A stretch of 64,000 nucleotides of DNA from Rariloculus sp965263005 (GTDB lineage: Bacteria; Pseudomonadota; Gammaproteobacteria; Steroidobacterales; Rariloculaceae). Under the pieces are notes generated by a model. The model saw only the letters and a program-made list of their open reading frames with translations, ran no database searches and was not told the origin of the DNA. Both the position numbers and the translations under genes were made by a program. Within the stretch, counting starts at the first letter, position 1. Every line of letters begins with the position of its first letter. Location: NCBI RefSeq assembly GCF_965263005.1, contig NZ_OZ253579.1, forward strand, positions 1,488,001 through 1,552,000. Direction: 5' to 3'. Positions 43,428 through 51,777 of the stretch are shown here, in pieces.

Positions 43428-44603
43428 ATGACTGCGCTCAGGCAAATCGGCGCGGTCACGGCGATGAATCTTCGCAATATTCCGCAGCGATTGGGCAGCT
43501 CGTGTGTCGTCGTGGTCGGGATCGCCGGTGTCGTCGGCGTGCTTGTTTCGGTGCTCGGAATCACGACCAGTCTTTCGGATACGCTGCTTTCCACTGGCCG
43601 CGCCGACCGGGCGATCGTCCTGCGTAGCGGCGCGAACGCCGAAGTCTCAAGCGGCCTGTCGGTCGACGCAACCCTGACGATCGCCGATGCACCGGGCGTC
43701 GCGAGGACCGCCGAGGGTGCGGTCGCAGCCACGATCGACATGGTGACGGGGGTCAATCTGGAAAAGACCGATGGTTCGCTCGGGGCCGTTACCCTGCGCG
43801 GTACAGGCGCCGCCGTGCTCGATGTCCGTCCGGAGATCGAACTCGTGGACGGACGCATGTTCGAGCGCGGTTTGCGCGAACTCATTGTCGGTGCGAGCGC
43901 GCAAGGCGAGTTCGCGACGCTGGAAATCGGCGACCGGGTCGCCTTGCACGATAGCGAGTGGACCATCGTCGGTGTCTTCAGGAGCGGCGACGTGCTCGAG
44001 TCCGGAATGCTGGCCGATGTCGATACGTTGCTCTCCACCTATCAGCGGGTCGGCGGGAGCAGCGTAACGGTAAAGCTCGAGTCCGAGGAGTCTTTCGACA
44101 TGTTTCGCGACGCGCTGACCTCGAATCCGATGCTCACCGTCGATGTGCTGCGCGAGGTCGACTACTATCGGCGTCAATCCGAAGGCATCGGCGACATCCT
44201 GCAGGTCGTGACGAGCTTCGTCGCCGGAATCATGGCCGTAGGCGCGTTATTCGCCGCGCTCAACACGATGTACGCGGCGGTGAGCAGCCGCAGTGTCGAG
44301 ATCGCGACGTTGCGGGCGATCGGCTTCGGCTCCGCGGGTGTCGTCGCATCCGTACTGTGCGAAGCGCTGCTGCTCTCGCTGGCCGGCGCCTTCCTCGGCG
44401 CAGCGGTCGCGTGGGCCCTGTTCAACGGCAATACCATCAACGTGGGCAGTCTTATCGCGTCGATCGTATTTCAGTTGCGGGTCGGTCCCGACCTCGTCGC
44501 TCAAGGCGTCCTCTGGGCGTGCGCCGTCGGTTTTCTCGGGGGTCTGTTCCCGGCCATTCGAGCCGCGAGGTTGCCGATCGCAACGGCCATACGCGGCCTG
44601 TAA
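43428..44603 (+). CDS. FtsX-type ABC permease 2
   Basis: The 391-residue second permease has an N-terminal helix after AMNLRNIPQRLGSSCVVV, a periplasmic domain and C-terminal helices with SSRSVEIATLRAIGFG and the end FPAIRAARLPIATAIRGL. It forms a heterodimer-like set with the preceding permease. The start is ATG 43428, 27 bp after the first permease. It is a paralog of the product of 59215-60408. Confidence 0.9.
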   Translation: MTALRQIGAVTAMNLRNIPQRLGSSCVVVVGIAGVVGVLVSVLGITTSLSDTLLSTGRADRAIVLRSGANAEVSSGLSVDATLTIADAPGVARTAEGAVAATIDMVTGVNLEKTDGSLGAVTLRGTGAAVLDVRPEIELVDGRMFERGLRELIVGASAQGEFATLEIGDRVALHDSEWTIVGVFRSGDVLESGMLADVDTLLSTYQRVGGSSVTVKLESEESFDMFRDALTSNPMLTVDVLREVDYYRRQSEGIGDILQVVTSFVAGIMAVGALFAALNTMYAAVSSRSVEIATLRAIGFGSAGVVASVLCEALLLSLAGAFLGAAVAWALFNGNTINVGSLIASIVFQLRVGPDLVAQGVLWACAVGFLGGLFPAIRAARLPIATAIRGL

Positions 44604-44668
44604 TCCCGGGTTGCCATTCAGTCTGCTTGTCCGGCCGCCCGAGCTTTGGCGGCGGATCGGCCGTCCCT

Positions 44669-44731
44669 GGCAGCCCGAGGAACAAGCCCCGCCGTTCTCG
44701 GTGCGACGCGGGGTTTTGCGACGGGCTGCTA
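44669..44731 (+). repeat. Stop-codon-linked inverted-repeat family, copy D (short core)
   Basis: The left arm GGCAGCCCGAGGAACAAGCCCC and right arm GGGGTTTTGCGACGGGCTGCTA enclose only about 19 bp of core. The right end (44729-44731) is the TAG stop of the minus-strand PQQ gene, and the left end lies 66 bp after the stop of permease 2. Located between two convergent genes, it could terminate transcription from both sides. Confidence 0.7.
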
Positions 44732-46561
44732 CCGGGGTTCGACCGTGCCGGGCTTGACTTCGTCGAGTGTGCCGTCGAGCGAGAACAGCCACACGTTGTC
44801 GCCCTTGGCGGAGCCCGCGAACATGTTGCCCGCGGAGTAGGCGACGACGAATTGACGGCCCTCGTGCTCGAACGCGCTCGGCACGGAATTCATGCCGGCG
44901 CCGGTCTGAAACTCCCACAGCATCGTGCCGTCGCTCGAATCGAGCGCAGTGAGCCTGCCGTCGCTTCGGCCGACGAAGACGAGGCCGCCTGCGGTCGTCA
45001 GCGAGCCGCTGTAGCAGGTCTCCGGCCAATGCTGCTGCCAGACGAGCGTATTCGTGGTCACGTCGAGCGCCGCGAAGATGCCGAGCGTGTGCAGTGCCGA
45101 GCCGCCGAAGCCGCCGGCGATGTAGCTTTCGCCCTCGGGCGGACGCTCATCGCCGACTTCCTCGGCGATATACCCCCAGCTTCCGTCTCGCGCGCAGACA
45201 TAGAACAGCCCCGTGGCCGGGTCGTACGAACTCGGCGGCCAGTTCGCGCCGCCGCCGACACCGGGCTTGACGAGCACGGGTTCGTCGGTCCAGAACGGCG
45301 TGAATATGCGCCCCTGATTGACGAGCCGGAAGCCTTCGGGCTCGATCGCGATCTCCTGGGGCATGAATGCGTCGCCGAGCGGATAGGGTTGCGTAGCCGC
45401 GGTCGCCTGGCGGGGATCCTGCGGCACGGCCCGCTCTTCGATGCCGACCAACGGCTCGCCGTTCGTCCGATCGAGGATATACACCCAGCCGGTCTTGCTC
45501 GCTTGCGCAAGGCCCTTGCGCACAGTGCCGTCGATTTCGATGTCGAACAGCACGACCGGGTTCGGAGCATCGTAGTCCCAGATGTCGTGATGGACCTGTT
45601 GGAAGTGCCAGCGGTAGGCGCCCGTCGCAGCATCGACGGCAACGATCGACGACGCGAACAGGTTGTCGCCTGCGCGTATCGAGCCGTTGTAGTCAGGTGC
45701 GGCGTTTCCCGTCGAGAAATAGAGGAGGCCAAGCTCGGGATCGACGGCCGGCGTCTGCCAGACCGGTGCGCCGCCGTCCATCCAGATCTCGTTGTCCTGG
45801 GGCCAGGTCTCGTGGCCGACCTCACCGGGGCCTGGAATCGTGTAAAAGGTCCACACGAGTGCGCCGTCGGCCGCGTCGTAGGCTTTCACGCGGCCGCGAA
45901 TGCCGCGTTCGCCGCCGGCGAAACCCGTGATGACGAGCCCGTTGTAGTACAGCGGTGCGCTCGTGATCGTGTAGCCTTCCTGCCATCGCTCGGCCTGCAC
46001 GGACCACACGACCGCGCCCGTGGCCTGGTCCAGGGCGACGAGCTTGCCGTCGAGCTGGCCGGCGTAGACCCTGCCGCCGCCAAGACCGACGCCGCGGCTC
46101 GTCCAGCCGCAGCAAACGGCGTTGTTCTCCGGATCGAGGTTCGCGCGGTAGTCCCACTTGATCTCACCGGTCGCGACGTCGAGCGCGAATACATCGTTGG
46201 CGCCCGTGACGATGTAGATGACGCCGTCGGCGACGATCGGCTGAGCTTCGCCCGAATACTGCGGCCCGATCCCGGAGCCGTCGAGATGGGTTCGCCAGAC
46301 GCCCTTGACGTTCGCGACGTTGCCGCGGTCGATCTCGCTGAGCGGAGAGTAGCGGCGGTTGTAGAGGTCGCCGCCGTTGGTCGGCCAACCGTCCGTCGGC
46401 GCGGCCGTAAGCGGATGGGGCGGCGGCGCCTGGTCGCAGGCCGCGAGCATGGCTGCGGCTGCGAGCACGGCAAGCACGGCAGGCGCGCCGAGCGGGCTTC
46501 CGCCGGGCCGCTCGCCACGGCCCGCACTTCCGGGCCACTTTTCGCGCGGCCCGGGGCTCAT
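44729..46561 (-). CDS. PQQ-dependent dehydrogenase, lipoprotein form without heme
   Basis: The 610-residue quinoprotein has an N-terminal signal ending LAACDQ (lipobox), so it is predicted to be lipid-anchored. It carries the vicinal cysteine pair in AVCCGWTSRG, the active-site region HHDIWDYDAPNP and tryptophan-docking blades such as GYTITSAPLYYNGLVITG. Unlike its upstream paralog it ends right after the propeller and has no CxxCH. The ATG overlaps the stop of the upstream gene (ATGA), so both are co-translated. Its own stop is the end of repeat copy D. An alcohol or similar substrate is assumed from family. Confidence 0.88.
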   Translation of the reverse strand: MSPGPREKWPGSAGRGERPGGSPLGAPAVLAVLAAAAMLAACDQAPPPHPLTAAPTDGWPTNGGDLYNRRYSPLSEIDRGNVANVKGVWRTHLDGSGIGPQYSGEAQPIVADGVIYIVTGANDVFALDVATGEIKWDYRANLDPENNAVCCGWTSRGVGLGGGRVYAGQLDGKLVALDQATGAVVWSVQAERWQEGYTITSAPLYYNGLVITGFAGGERGIRGRVKAYDAADGALVWTFYTIPGPGEVGHETWPQDNEIWMDGGAPVWQTPAVDPELGLLYFSTGNAAPDYNGSIRAGDNLFASSIVAVDAATGAYRWHFQQVHHDIWDYDAPNPVVLFDIEIDGTVRKGLAQASKTGWVYILDRTNGEPLVGIEERAVPQDPRQATAATQPYPLGDAFMPQEIAIEPEGFRLVNQGRIFTPFWTDEPVLVKPGVGGGANWPPSSYDPATGLFYVCARDGSWGYIAEEVGDERPPEGESYIAGGFGGSALHTLGIFAALDVTTNTLVWQQHWPETCYSGSLTTAGGLVFVGRSDGRLTALDSSDGTMLWEFQTGAGMNSVPSAFEHEGRQFVVAYSAGNMFAGSAKGDNVWLFSLDGTLDEVKPGTVEPR

Positions 46562-48609
46562 TGTGCGAGCACCTCGGCGACGTGAGCGCTCACGTCCCTG
46601 ACGTCCTCGGGAGTCAATGAAACGCCGAAGCCCGGCATGTCGTTGCGTCCTTCGTGGACGACCTGAATGACGGCGCCGACCTGGGTCGACTCGCGGATAT
46701 CGATGCCACCGCCGTGTCCGCCTTCGCCCTCCGTGCCGTGACAGGCCACGCAGGCCAGTTCGTAGACAGCCTGTCCGTTGGCGAGGTCGGCCTCGCCCTC
46801 GAGGTCGGCCGGAAAGCTCATGAGCGTGCCTCCGGGTTCGACAGCGTCGAGGTCGCCCTCCAGTGCGAACAGCCACAAGCTGTCGCCTTTCACCGAACCC
46901 GCAAACAGGTTGCCGGCCGAGTAGGCCGCGACGTATTGCGTGCCGTCGTGCTCGAACACGGCGACCGGCGCGTTCATGCCCGCGCCCGTCTGAAACTCCC
47001 AGAGCAACGCGCCGTTGCTCGAGTCGAGCGCGGTCAGGCGTCCATCGCTTCTGCCGACGAAAACGAGCCCGCCGGCCGTCGCCGCCGAGCCGCTGTAGCA
47101 GGGCTCGGGCCAATGCTGGCGCCAGGCGATCGTGTTGGTGCGCATGTCCATTGCCGCGAAGACGCCCAGGTTCGGCAATGGCACGGCGCCGAATATACCG
47201 CCCGTGTAGCGTTCGCCGTCGCGCGGTCGCTCTTCGGAAACCTCTTCGGCGCGAAAGACGCCGACGCGGTCCTCGCCGCAAACGTAGAGGTAGCCGCTCG
47301 CCGGGTCGTAGGAACTCGGCGGCCAGTTCGCACCGCCGCTGACGGCAGGTTTCGCGATGACGTCCTCGTCCGTCCAGTACGGAGTGAAGATGCGTCCGCC
47401 ATTGGTCAGGCGATAGCCTTCCGGCGCGATGTCGACCGAGTGCGGGACGAACGAGTCGCCGATCGGATACGGCTGCGTCGCCGCTGTCGCCTGGCGCGGT
47501 TCCTGCGGCACGGCGCGTTCCTCCATGCCGATGAGCGGCTCGCCGTTGGTCCGGTCGAGGATGTAGACCCAGCCGGTCTTGCTCGGCTCGGCCAGGCCCT
47601 TGCGCACGACGCCGTCGATTTCAATGTCGAACAGCACCACGGGGCTCGGCCCGTCGTAGTCCCAGATGTCGTGGCGCACTTGCTGGAAATGCCAGCGGTA
47701 CTCGCCGGTTCTCGCGTCCACGGCGACGATCGAGGCCGAGAAGAGGTTGTCGCCCTCGCGCACGGAGCCATTGAAGTCCGGACCCGGATTGCCCGTCGAG
47801 AAGTAGATCAGCCCGAGTTCGGGATCGAGAGCCGGCGTCTGCCAGACCGTAGCCCCGCCGTGCATCCAGATATCGTTGTCGTCAGGCCAGGTCTCGTGGC
47901 CGACATGGCCGGGTCCCGGGATCGTGTAGAAGGTCCAGACGAGCTCGCCGTTGGCGGCGTCGTACGCCTTGACCCGGCCGCGAACGCCGAATTCGGCGCC
48001 GGCGAACCCCGTGATCACGAGCCCGTCGTAGTACAGCGGTGCGCTCGTGATGGAAAACCCTTCCTGCCAGCGCTCGGCCTGCGTAGCCCAAACGACTTCC
48101 CCCGTGAGCTGGTCGAGCGCCTTGATCTGGCCGTCGAGCTGACCGACATAGACCTTGCCGTCGCCAAGCCCGACGCCCCGGCTCGTCCAGCCGCAGCAGA
48201 TCGTGCCGATGGATGCCTCGAGATTCGCCTCGTAGCTCCACAGGCTCTCGCCGGAGTCGATGTCGATCGCGAACACATCGTCGGCGCCCGTCACGATGTA
48301 GATCACGCCCTCGTAGACGATCGGTTGCGCTTCGCCGGAGTATTGCGCGCCGACGCCCGAACCGCCGAGCCTCGCGCGCCAGACGCCCTTGAGATTGGCA
48401 ACGTTGTCCCGATTGATTTCGGTCAGTGGCGAGTAGCGCTGGTTGTACCAATTCCCGCCGTTGGTCGGCCAGTTCGTCGTCTGGGATTCCACCAGCGTCA
48501 CACCGGCGAACGCAGGCGCAGTTTGCTGAGCCAGACCGGGGAGTGCGACCAGCATTGCGAGCGTGGCGTACACGCCCGACCACGCCATCACGGCAGCAGA
48601 TCTCTTCAT
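46558..48609 (-). CDS. Quinohemoprotein alcohol-dehydrogenase-type enzyme (PQQ propeller plus cytochrome c)
   Basis: Periplasmic 683-residue enzyme: a signal peptide (ALPGLAQQ), an eight-bladed PQQ propeller with the vicinal cysteine pair in TICCGWTSRG, an active-site region RHDIWDYDGPSP and GANWPPSSYDPASGYLYVC, then a C-terminal cytochrome c domain with CVACHGTEGEGG. The D-x-D pair in WDYD is of interest for metal choice. The ATG at 48609 was chosen before the signal peptide. It is the first gene of a two-gene operon with the lipoprotein paralog. By family it oxidises alcohols and passes electrons to its own heme. Confidence 0.9.
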   Translation of the reverse strand: MKRSAAVMAWSGVYATLAMLVALPGLAQQTAPAFAGVTLVESQTTNWPTNGGNWYNQRYSPLTEINRDNVANLKGVWRARLGGSGVGAQYSGEAQPIVYEGVIYIVTGADDVFAIDIDSGESLWSYEANLEASIGTICCGWTSRGVGLGDGKVYVGQLDGQIKALDQLTGEVVWATQAERWQEGFSITSAPLYYDGLVITGFAGAEFGVRGRVKAYDAANGELVWTFYTIPGPGHVGHETWPDDNDIWMHGGATVWQTPALDPELGLIYFSTGNPGPDFNGSVREGDNLFSASIVAVDARTGEYRWHFQQVRHDIWDYDGPSPVVLFDIEIDGVVRKGLAEPSKTGWVYILDRTNGEPLIGMEERAVPQEPRQATAATQPYPIGDSFVPHSVDIAPEGYRLTNGGRIFTPYWTDEDVIAKPAVSGGANWPPSSYDPASGYLYVCGEDRVGVFRAEEVSEERPRDGERYTGGIFGAVPLPNLGVFAAMDMRTNTIAWRQHWPEPCYSGSAATAGGLVFVGRSDGRLTALDSSNGALLWEFQTGAGMNAPVAVFEHDGTQYVAAYSAGNLFAGSVKGDSLWLFALEGDLDAVEPGGTLMSFPADLEGEADLANGQAVYELACVACHGTEGEGGHGGGIDIRESTQVGAVIQVVHEGRNDMPGFGVSLTPEDVRDVSAHVAEVLAQ

Positions 48610-48704
48610 GGGAGTATTCCGTTTCAAGTAGTGGTTGTTTGGCCAGCGGGATTGTACCGCGCCGCTGTGCCGACGGGCCAAGAGCGGGCCGGACCGCTGC
48701 TCCG

Positions 48705-49781
48705 CTAGTGTGACGACTCCCGAGCGCCGGTGGCCGCTTGCGACGCTGCGCGATTGGTCTTGGGCAAGCCGTGCTTCTTGAGCAAGCCGCGAAGCTGGTG
48801 GTAGCTGAGGCCCAACATCCTGGCTGCCGTGGTCTGCCTGTACTGCGCGCGCCGTAGCGCCCCCTCGAGAATCTGCCTCTCGAAGTCATCGACCGCGGCG
48901 CGGAAGTCGTCGGGGATCGGAACCGGCGATACGGCGCCGGCGCTCTGCTCGACGGGCCCGGCGTCGGGATTTTCGGCGTGCGTTTCAGGCGGTGCAAACG
49001 GAGAAGCAAAGGGATCGAACAGTATGTCCGCTATCGGCTGGGATGGATCTTCGGCCCGATAGACGCTGCGCTCGACAGCGTTCTTGAGCTCGCGGACATT
49101 TCCCGGCCAGTCGTAGCCGACGAGCGCTGCCTCAGCCTGCGGCGAGAAGCCCGAGAATACCGTCCGCTTCAACTCGCTCGTGATGTTGACCGCGAAATGA
49201 TAGGCGAGCGTCGGAATATCCTCCGGCCGTTCCCTGAGCGGCGGCACGTGGATGACATCGAACGCGAGGCGGTCGAGCAGGTCGGCCCTGAAACGCCCCG
49301 CCTGGACGAGCCGCGGCAGATCTTCGTTGGTCGCGCCGACGACGCGAACGTCCGTGCTGAGCGTATTCGAGCCGCCCACTCGCTGGAACTCGCCGTACTC
49401 GATGACGCGGAGAATATTCTCCTGCATGCGCAGCGGTATCGTCCCGAGCTCGTCGAGCACCAACGTGCCTCCGTCGGCCTGCTCGAATCGGCCGGTATGC
49501 GCGCGCGTGGCGCCCGTGAATGCGCCAACCTCGTGACCGAACAGCTCCGACTCGAGAAGGCTTTCGGTCAACGCCGCGCAGTTGACCTTGACGAGCGGTT
49601 GCTCCCAGCGCTCGGACAGATAGTGCAGTCGAGACGCGATCAGCTCCTTGCCGGTGCCGCGTTCACCGATCACGAGTACCGGTTTGGCCAGCGGTGCGGC
49701 CTTGGAGACGTGCTCGAGCATCGCGACGAACGATGCCGCCTCGCCGATCAACGTGACAGATACCGGGTTCCCCGTATCCAT
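48705..49781 (-). CDS. pspF: Sigma-54-dependent activator PspF
   Basis: The 358-residue bacterial enhancer-binding protein has an AAA+ domain directly at the N-terminus, with no receiver domain as usual for PspF. Walker A is GERGTGKE, the sigma-54 contact loop is ELFGHEVGAFTGA, Walker B is GGTLVLDELG and the GNVRELKNAVERS segment follows. The C-terminal Fis-type helix-turn-helix is TTAARMLGLSYHQLRGLLKKHGL. It is divergent from pspA and would be held inactive by PspA and drive the sigma-54 promoter at 49919-49935. Confidence 0.94.
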   Translation of the reverse strand: MDTGNPVSVTLIGEAASFVAMLEHVSKAAPLAKPVLVIGERGTGKELIASRLHYLSERWEQPLVKVNCAALTESLLESELFGHEVGAFTGATRAHTGRFEQADGGTLVLDELGTIPLRMQENILRVIEYGEFQRVGGSNTLSTDVRVVGATNEDLPRLVQAGRFRADLLDRLAFDVIHVPPLRERPEDIPTLAYHFAVNITSELKRTVFSGFSPQAEAALVGYDWPGNVRELKNAVERSVYRAEDPSQPIADILFDPFASPFAPPETHAENPDAGPVEQSAGAVSPVPIPDDFRAAVDDFERQILEGALRRAQYRQTTAARMLGLSYHQLRGLLKKHGLPKTNRAASQAATGARESSH

Positions 49782-49918
49782 GATGTTGGGATAATACGCT
49801 AATGGTAAGCATATTAAACCAATATTTAGCAGAACCGACCGACTCAGACTCGCCGCAAGATCGCCGGTAGTCCGGCTATTGCTTTATGGATCAATCATCT
49901 ATGTCATTTCATCGTTTC

Positions 49919-49935
49919 TGGCACGGAAACTGCTT
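49919..49935 (+). promoter_or_regulatory. Sigma-54 (-24/-12) promoter of the psp operon
   Basis: TGGCACGGAAACTGCTT fits the consensus TGGCAC-N5-TTGCW with one mismatch at the start of the -12 element. It lies 118 bp before pspA. The A+T-rich stretch at about 49800-49835, upstream and next to pspF, is where PspF binding sites would be expected. Confidence 0.8.
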
Positions 49936-50053
49936 TGTATAGGGGTATGAACTGTTCAGCATCGTCCGCGGCAATCGGCGCTTCAGAGCGATCCATGGGA
50001 ATGCCGCGGCGATTGGAGCAGCGTAGCTAGCCGAACCTCACAGGTAGAAAGCC

Positions 50054-50731
50054 ATGGGAATTTTTTCACGTTTCACGGATATCGTTAATTCGAATATCAA
50101 TGCCATTCTCGACAAGGCCGAGGATCCACAAAAGATCGTCAGGCTCATGATTCAGGAAATGGAGGACACTCTGGTCGAGGTGCGCTCGGCGGCGGCTCGT
50201 TCGATCGCCGACAAGAAGGAGATTACCCGCAAGCTCGATGCGCTCGAGCGCGAAGCGCAGGACTGGCAGGACAAGGCCGAACTCGCCCTCGACAAGGACA
50301 GGGAAGACCTCGCCAAGGCGGCGCTCTCTGAGAAGGCGCTCGCCAGCAAGTCCGCCGCCGCGCTGCGGGCGCAGCACGCGGCTGTCGGGGAGGGATTGGA
50401 CAAGCTCAACTCCGATATCGGGTCGCTCGAGGCAAAGCTCGCCGATGCGAAGACGCGTCAGCAGGCGATCCTCGCGCGCCATCAGGCGGCGAGCAAGCGT
50501 CTGGAGGTGCGCAAACGGCTGCACGACTATCGTATCGACGACGCGCTGGTACGCTTCGAGCAGTTCGAACGTCGAATCGACGGCCTGGAAGGGCATGTGG
50601 AATCGTACGATCTCGGCGCCAGGAAGAATCTTGCGCAGGAGTTTTCGGAGCTTGAGTCGGCAGACGCGGTAAGGGAGGAGCTGCGCGCGCTCAAGTCGAA
50701 GCGAGCCGACAAACAGGCTGGCGCGAAATAG
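50054..50731 (+). CDS. pspA: Phage shock protein A
   Basis: Peripheral inner-membrane effector that senses envelope stress and inhibits PspF. The 225-residue, almost entirely coiled-coil protein starts with the amphipathic helix MGIFSRFTDIVNSNINAIL, then DPQKIVRLMIQEMEDTLVEVRS and long heptad-rich helices (IM30/ESCRT-III-like fold). The length is typical. The ATG follows AGGTAGAAAG. It is the first gene of pspABC plus one small coiled-coil gene. Confidence 0.96.
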   Translation: MGIFSRFTDIVNSNINAILDKAEDPQKIVRLMIQEMEDTLVEVRSAAARSIADKKEITRKLDALEREAQDWQDKAELALDKDREDLAKAALSEKALASKSAAALRAQHAAVGEGLDKLNSDIGSLEAKLADAKTRQQAILARHQAASKRLEVRKRLHDYRIDDALVRFEQFERRIDGLEGHVESYDLGARKNLAQEFSELESADAVREELRALKSKRADKQAGAK

Positions 50732-50746
50732 CGGGGACAAACCGAG

Positions 50747-50974
50747 ATGTCAAACGGCTTACTCATCCTCCTGATCGTATTTACGGTTACCGTCATGCCG
50801 CTCGCCGTCATCATGCATTACGTGACCAAATGGAAGTCGACGAAAGGGCTGTCCGACGAGGAGCAGCAGTTGCTCGAGGATCTGTGGCGCAGCAGCGAAC
50901 GCATGGAAAGCCGATTGAACGCCCTGGAGACGATCCTCGACGAACAGGATCGCAAGTGGAGAAAGAAGCTGTGA
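50747..50974 (+). CDS. pspB: Phage shock protein B
   Basis: The 75-residue membrane protein has one N-terminal helix (LLILLIVFTVTVMPLAVIMHY) and a cytoplasmic leucine-zipper tail (LSDEEQQLLEDLWRSSERMESRLNALETIL), the hallmark of PspB. With PspC it relieves PspA inhibition of PspF. It begins 15 bp after pspA. The length is standard. Confidence 0.94.
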   Translation: MSNGLLILLIVFTVTVMPLAVIMHYVTKWKSTKGLSDEEQQLLEDLWRSSERMESRLNALETILDEQDRKWRKKL

Positions 50975-51040
50975 TCTTAACGGGCAGGCCCTTTACATTA
51001 CACTCGGCGCGCTGGTCGCCGAGCAACGCGAGCATCGTCG

Positions 51041-51442
51041 ATGAGCGACGCTAGAGGCACCACCGACATGGGCAGAAACAAATTGTACCGCGACGGGGAA
51101 CGCGGAATGGTCGCCGGCGTCTGCGCCGGGCTCGCCGGTTACTTCGGCTTCGATCTGACGGTGACGCGGGTCGTGGTCGTCGTCGGCATGTTCTTCTTTC
51201 CGACCTTGATCATCGTCTATTTCGTGCTGGCGCTGCTGCTGAAAAAAGGGCCCAAAATTGTTGAGCGCAGCGACGAGTACTCGCCCGACCTGGAGCGCCG
51301 GGTCCGCGCCGAGCCGCATGCGACATTGAGCAGCGTTCGGCACCGGTTTCGCGACATGGACGCGCGCCTTCAGCGGCTCGAAAAATATGTGACGTCGGGG
51401 CGTTTCAGACTCGACCGCGAATTCGAGAATCTGAAGGATTAG
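51041..51442 (+). CDS. pspC: Phage shock protein C
   Basis: The 133-residue PspC-domain membrane sensor: LYRDGERGMVAGVCAGLAGYFGFD followed by a hydrophobic region (VVVVVGMFFFPTLIIVYFVLALLL) and a cytoplasmic coiled-coil tail (RFRDMDARLQRLEKYV). ATG 51041 gives the listed start. ATG 51068, nine codons later and preceded by AGAGG, would be closer to the usual family start and may be the true one. Confidence 0.93.
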   Translation: MSDARGTTDMGRNKLYRDGERGMVAGVCAGLAGYFGFDLTVTRVVVVVGMFFFPTLIIVYFVLALLLKKGPKIVERSDEYSPDLERRVRAEPHATLSSVRHRFRDMDARLQRLEKYVTSGRFRLDREFENLKD

Positions 51443-51453
51443 GCGAAGCGGCA

Positions 51454-51696
51454 GTGGAAGACATCCCCATCATCGTTTTGGTATTCGTATTTGTCCTGGC
51501 GGTGATGATCGTGCGTCCCGTGATCCGCATGATGGAAGTCAAGGTAAAGGAGCGAAGCGGAAAGCTCCACAAGTCAGTTTCCGAGGATATTGCACCCCGG
51601 CTTGCCGAGCTCGAAGAGCGTGTGCAGGTGCTGGAACGGATCGTGACGGACGAGAGCGCGGATCTGCACAAGCAGTTCAGGGACCTTGGCAAATAG
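51454..51696 (+). CDS. Small psp-operon membrane coiled-coil protein
   Basis: The 80-residue product (GTG start) has an N-terminal helix (IPIIVLVFVFVLAVMIVRPVI) and a coiled-coil tail (EDIAPRLAELEERVQVLERIVTDE). The layout resembles PspB more than PspD. It begins 11 bp after pspC and so is likely part of the stress operon, perhaps as a second PspB-like partner. The exact family was not recognised. Confidence 0.75.
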   Translation: MEDIPIIVLVFVFVLAVMIVRPVIRMMEVKVKERSGKLHKSVSEDIAPRLAELEERVQVLERIVTDESADLHKQFRDLGK

Positions 51697-51777
51697 CGAA
51701 TCGCGAATGCCGGGCGCGTTCCGCTCACTCTGAATGCGATGTAGTTTGCGGGACGGGAGACTGGTCCCCCCAGGTTT

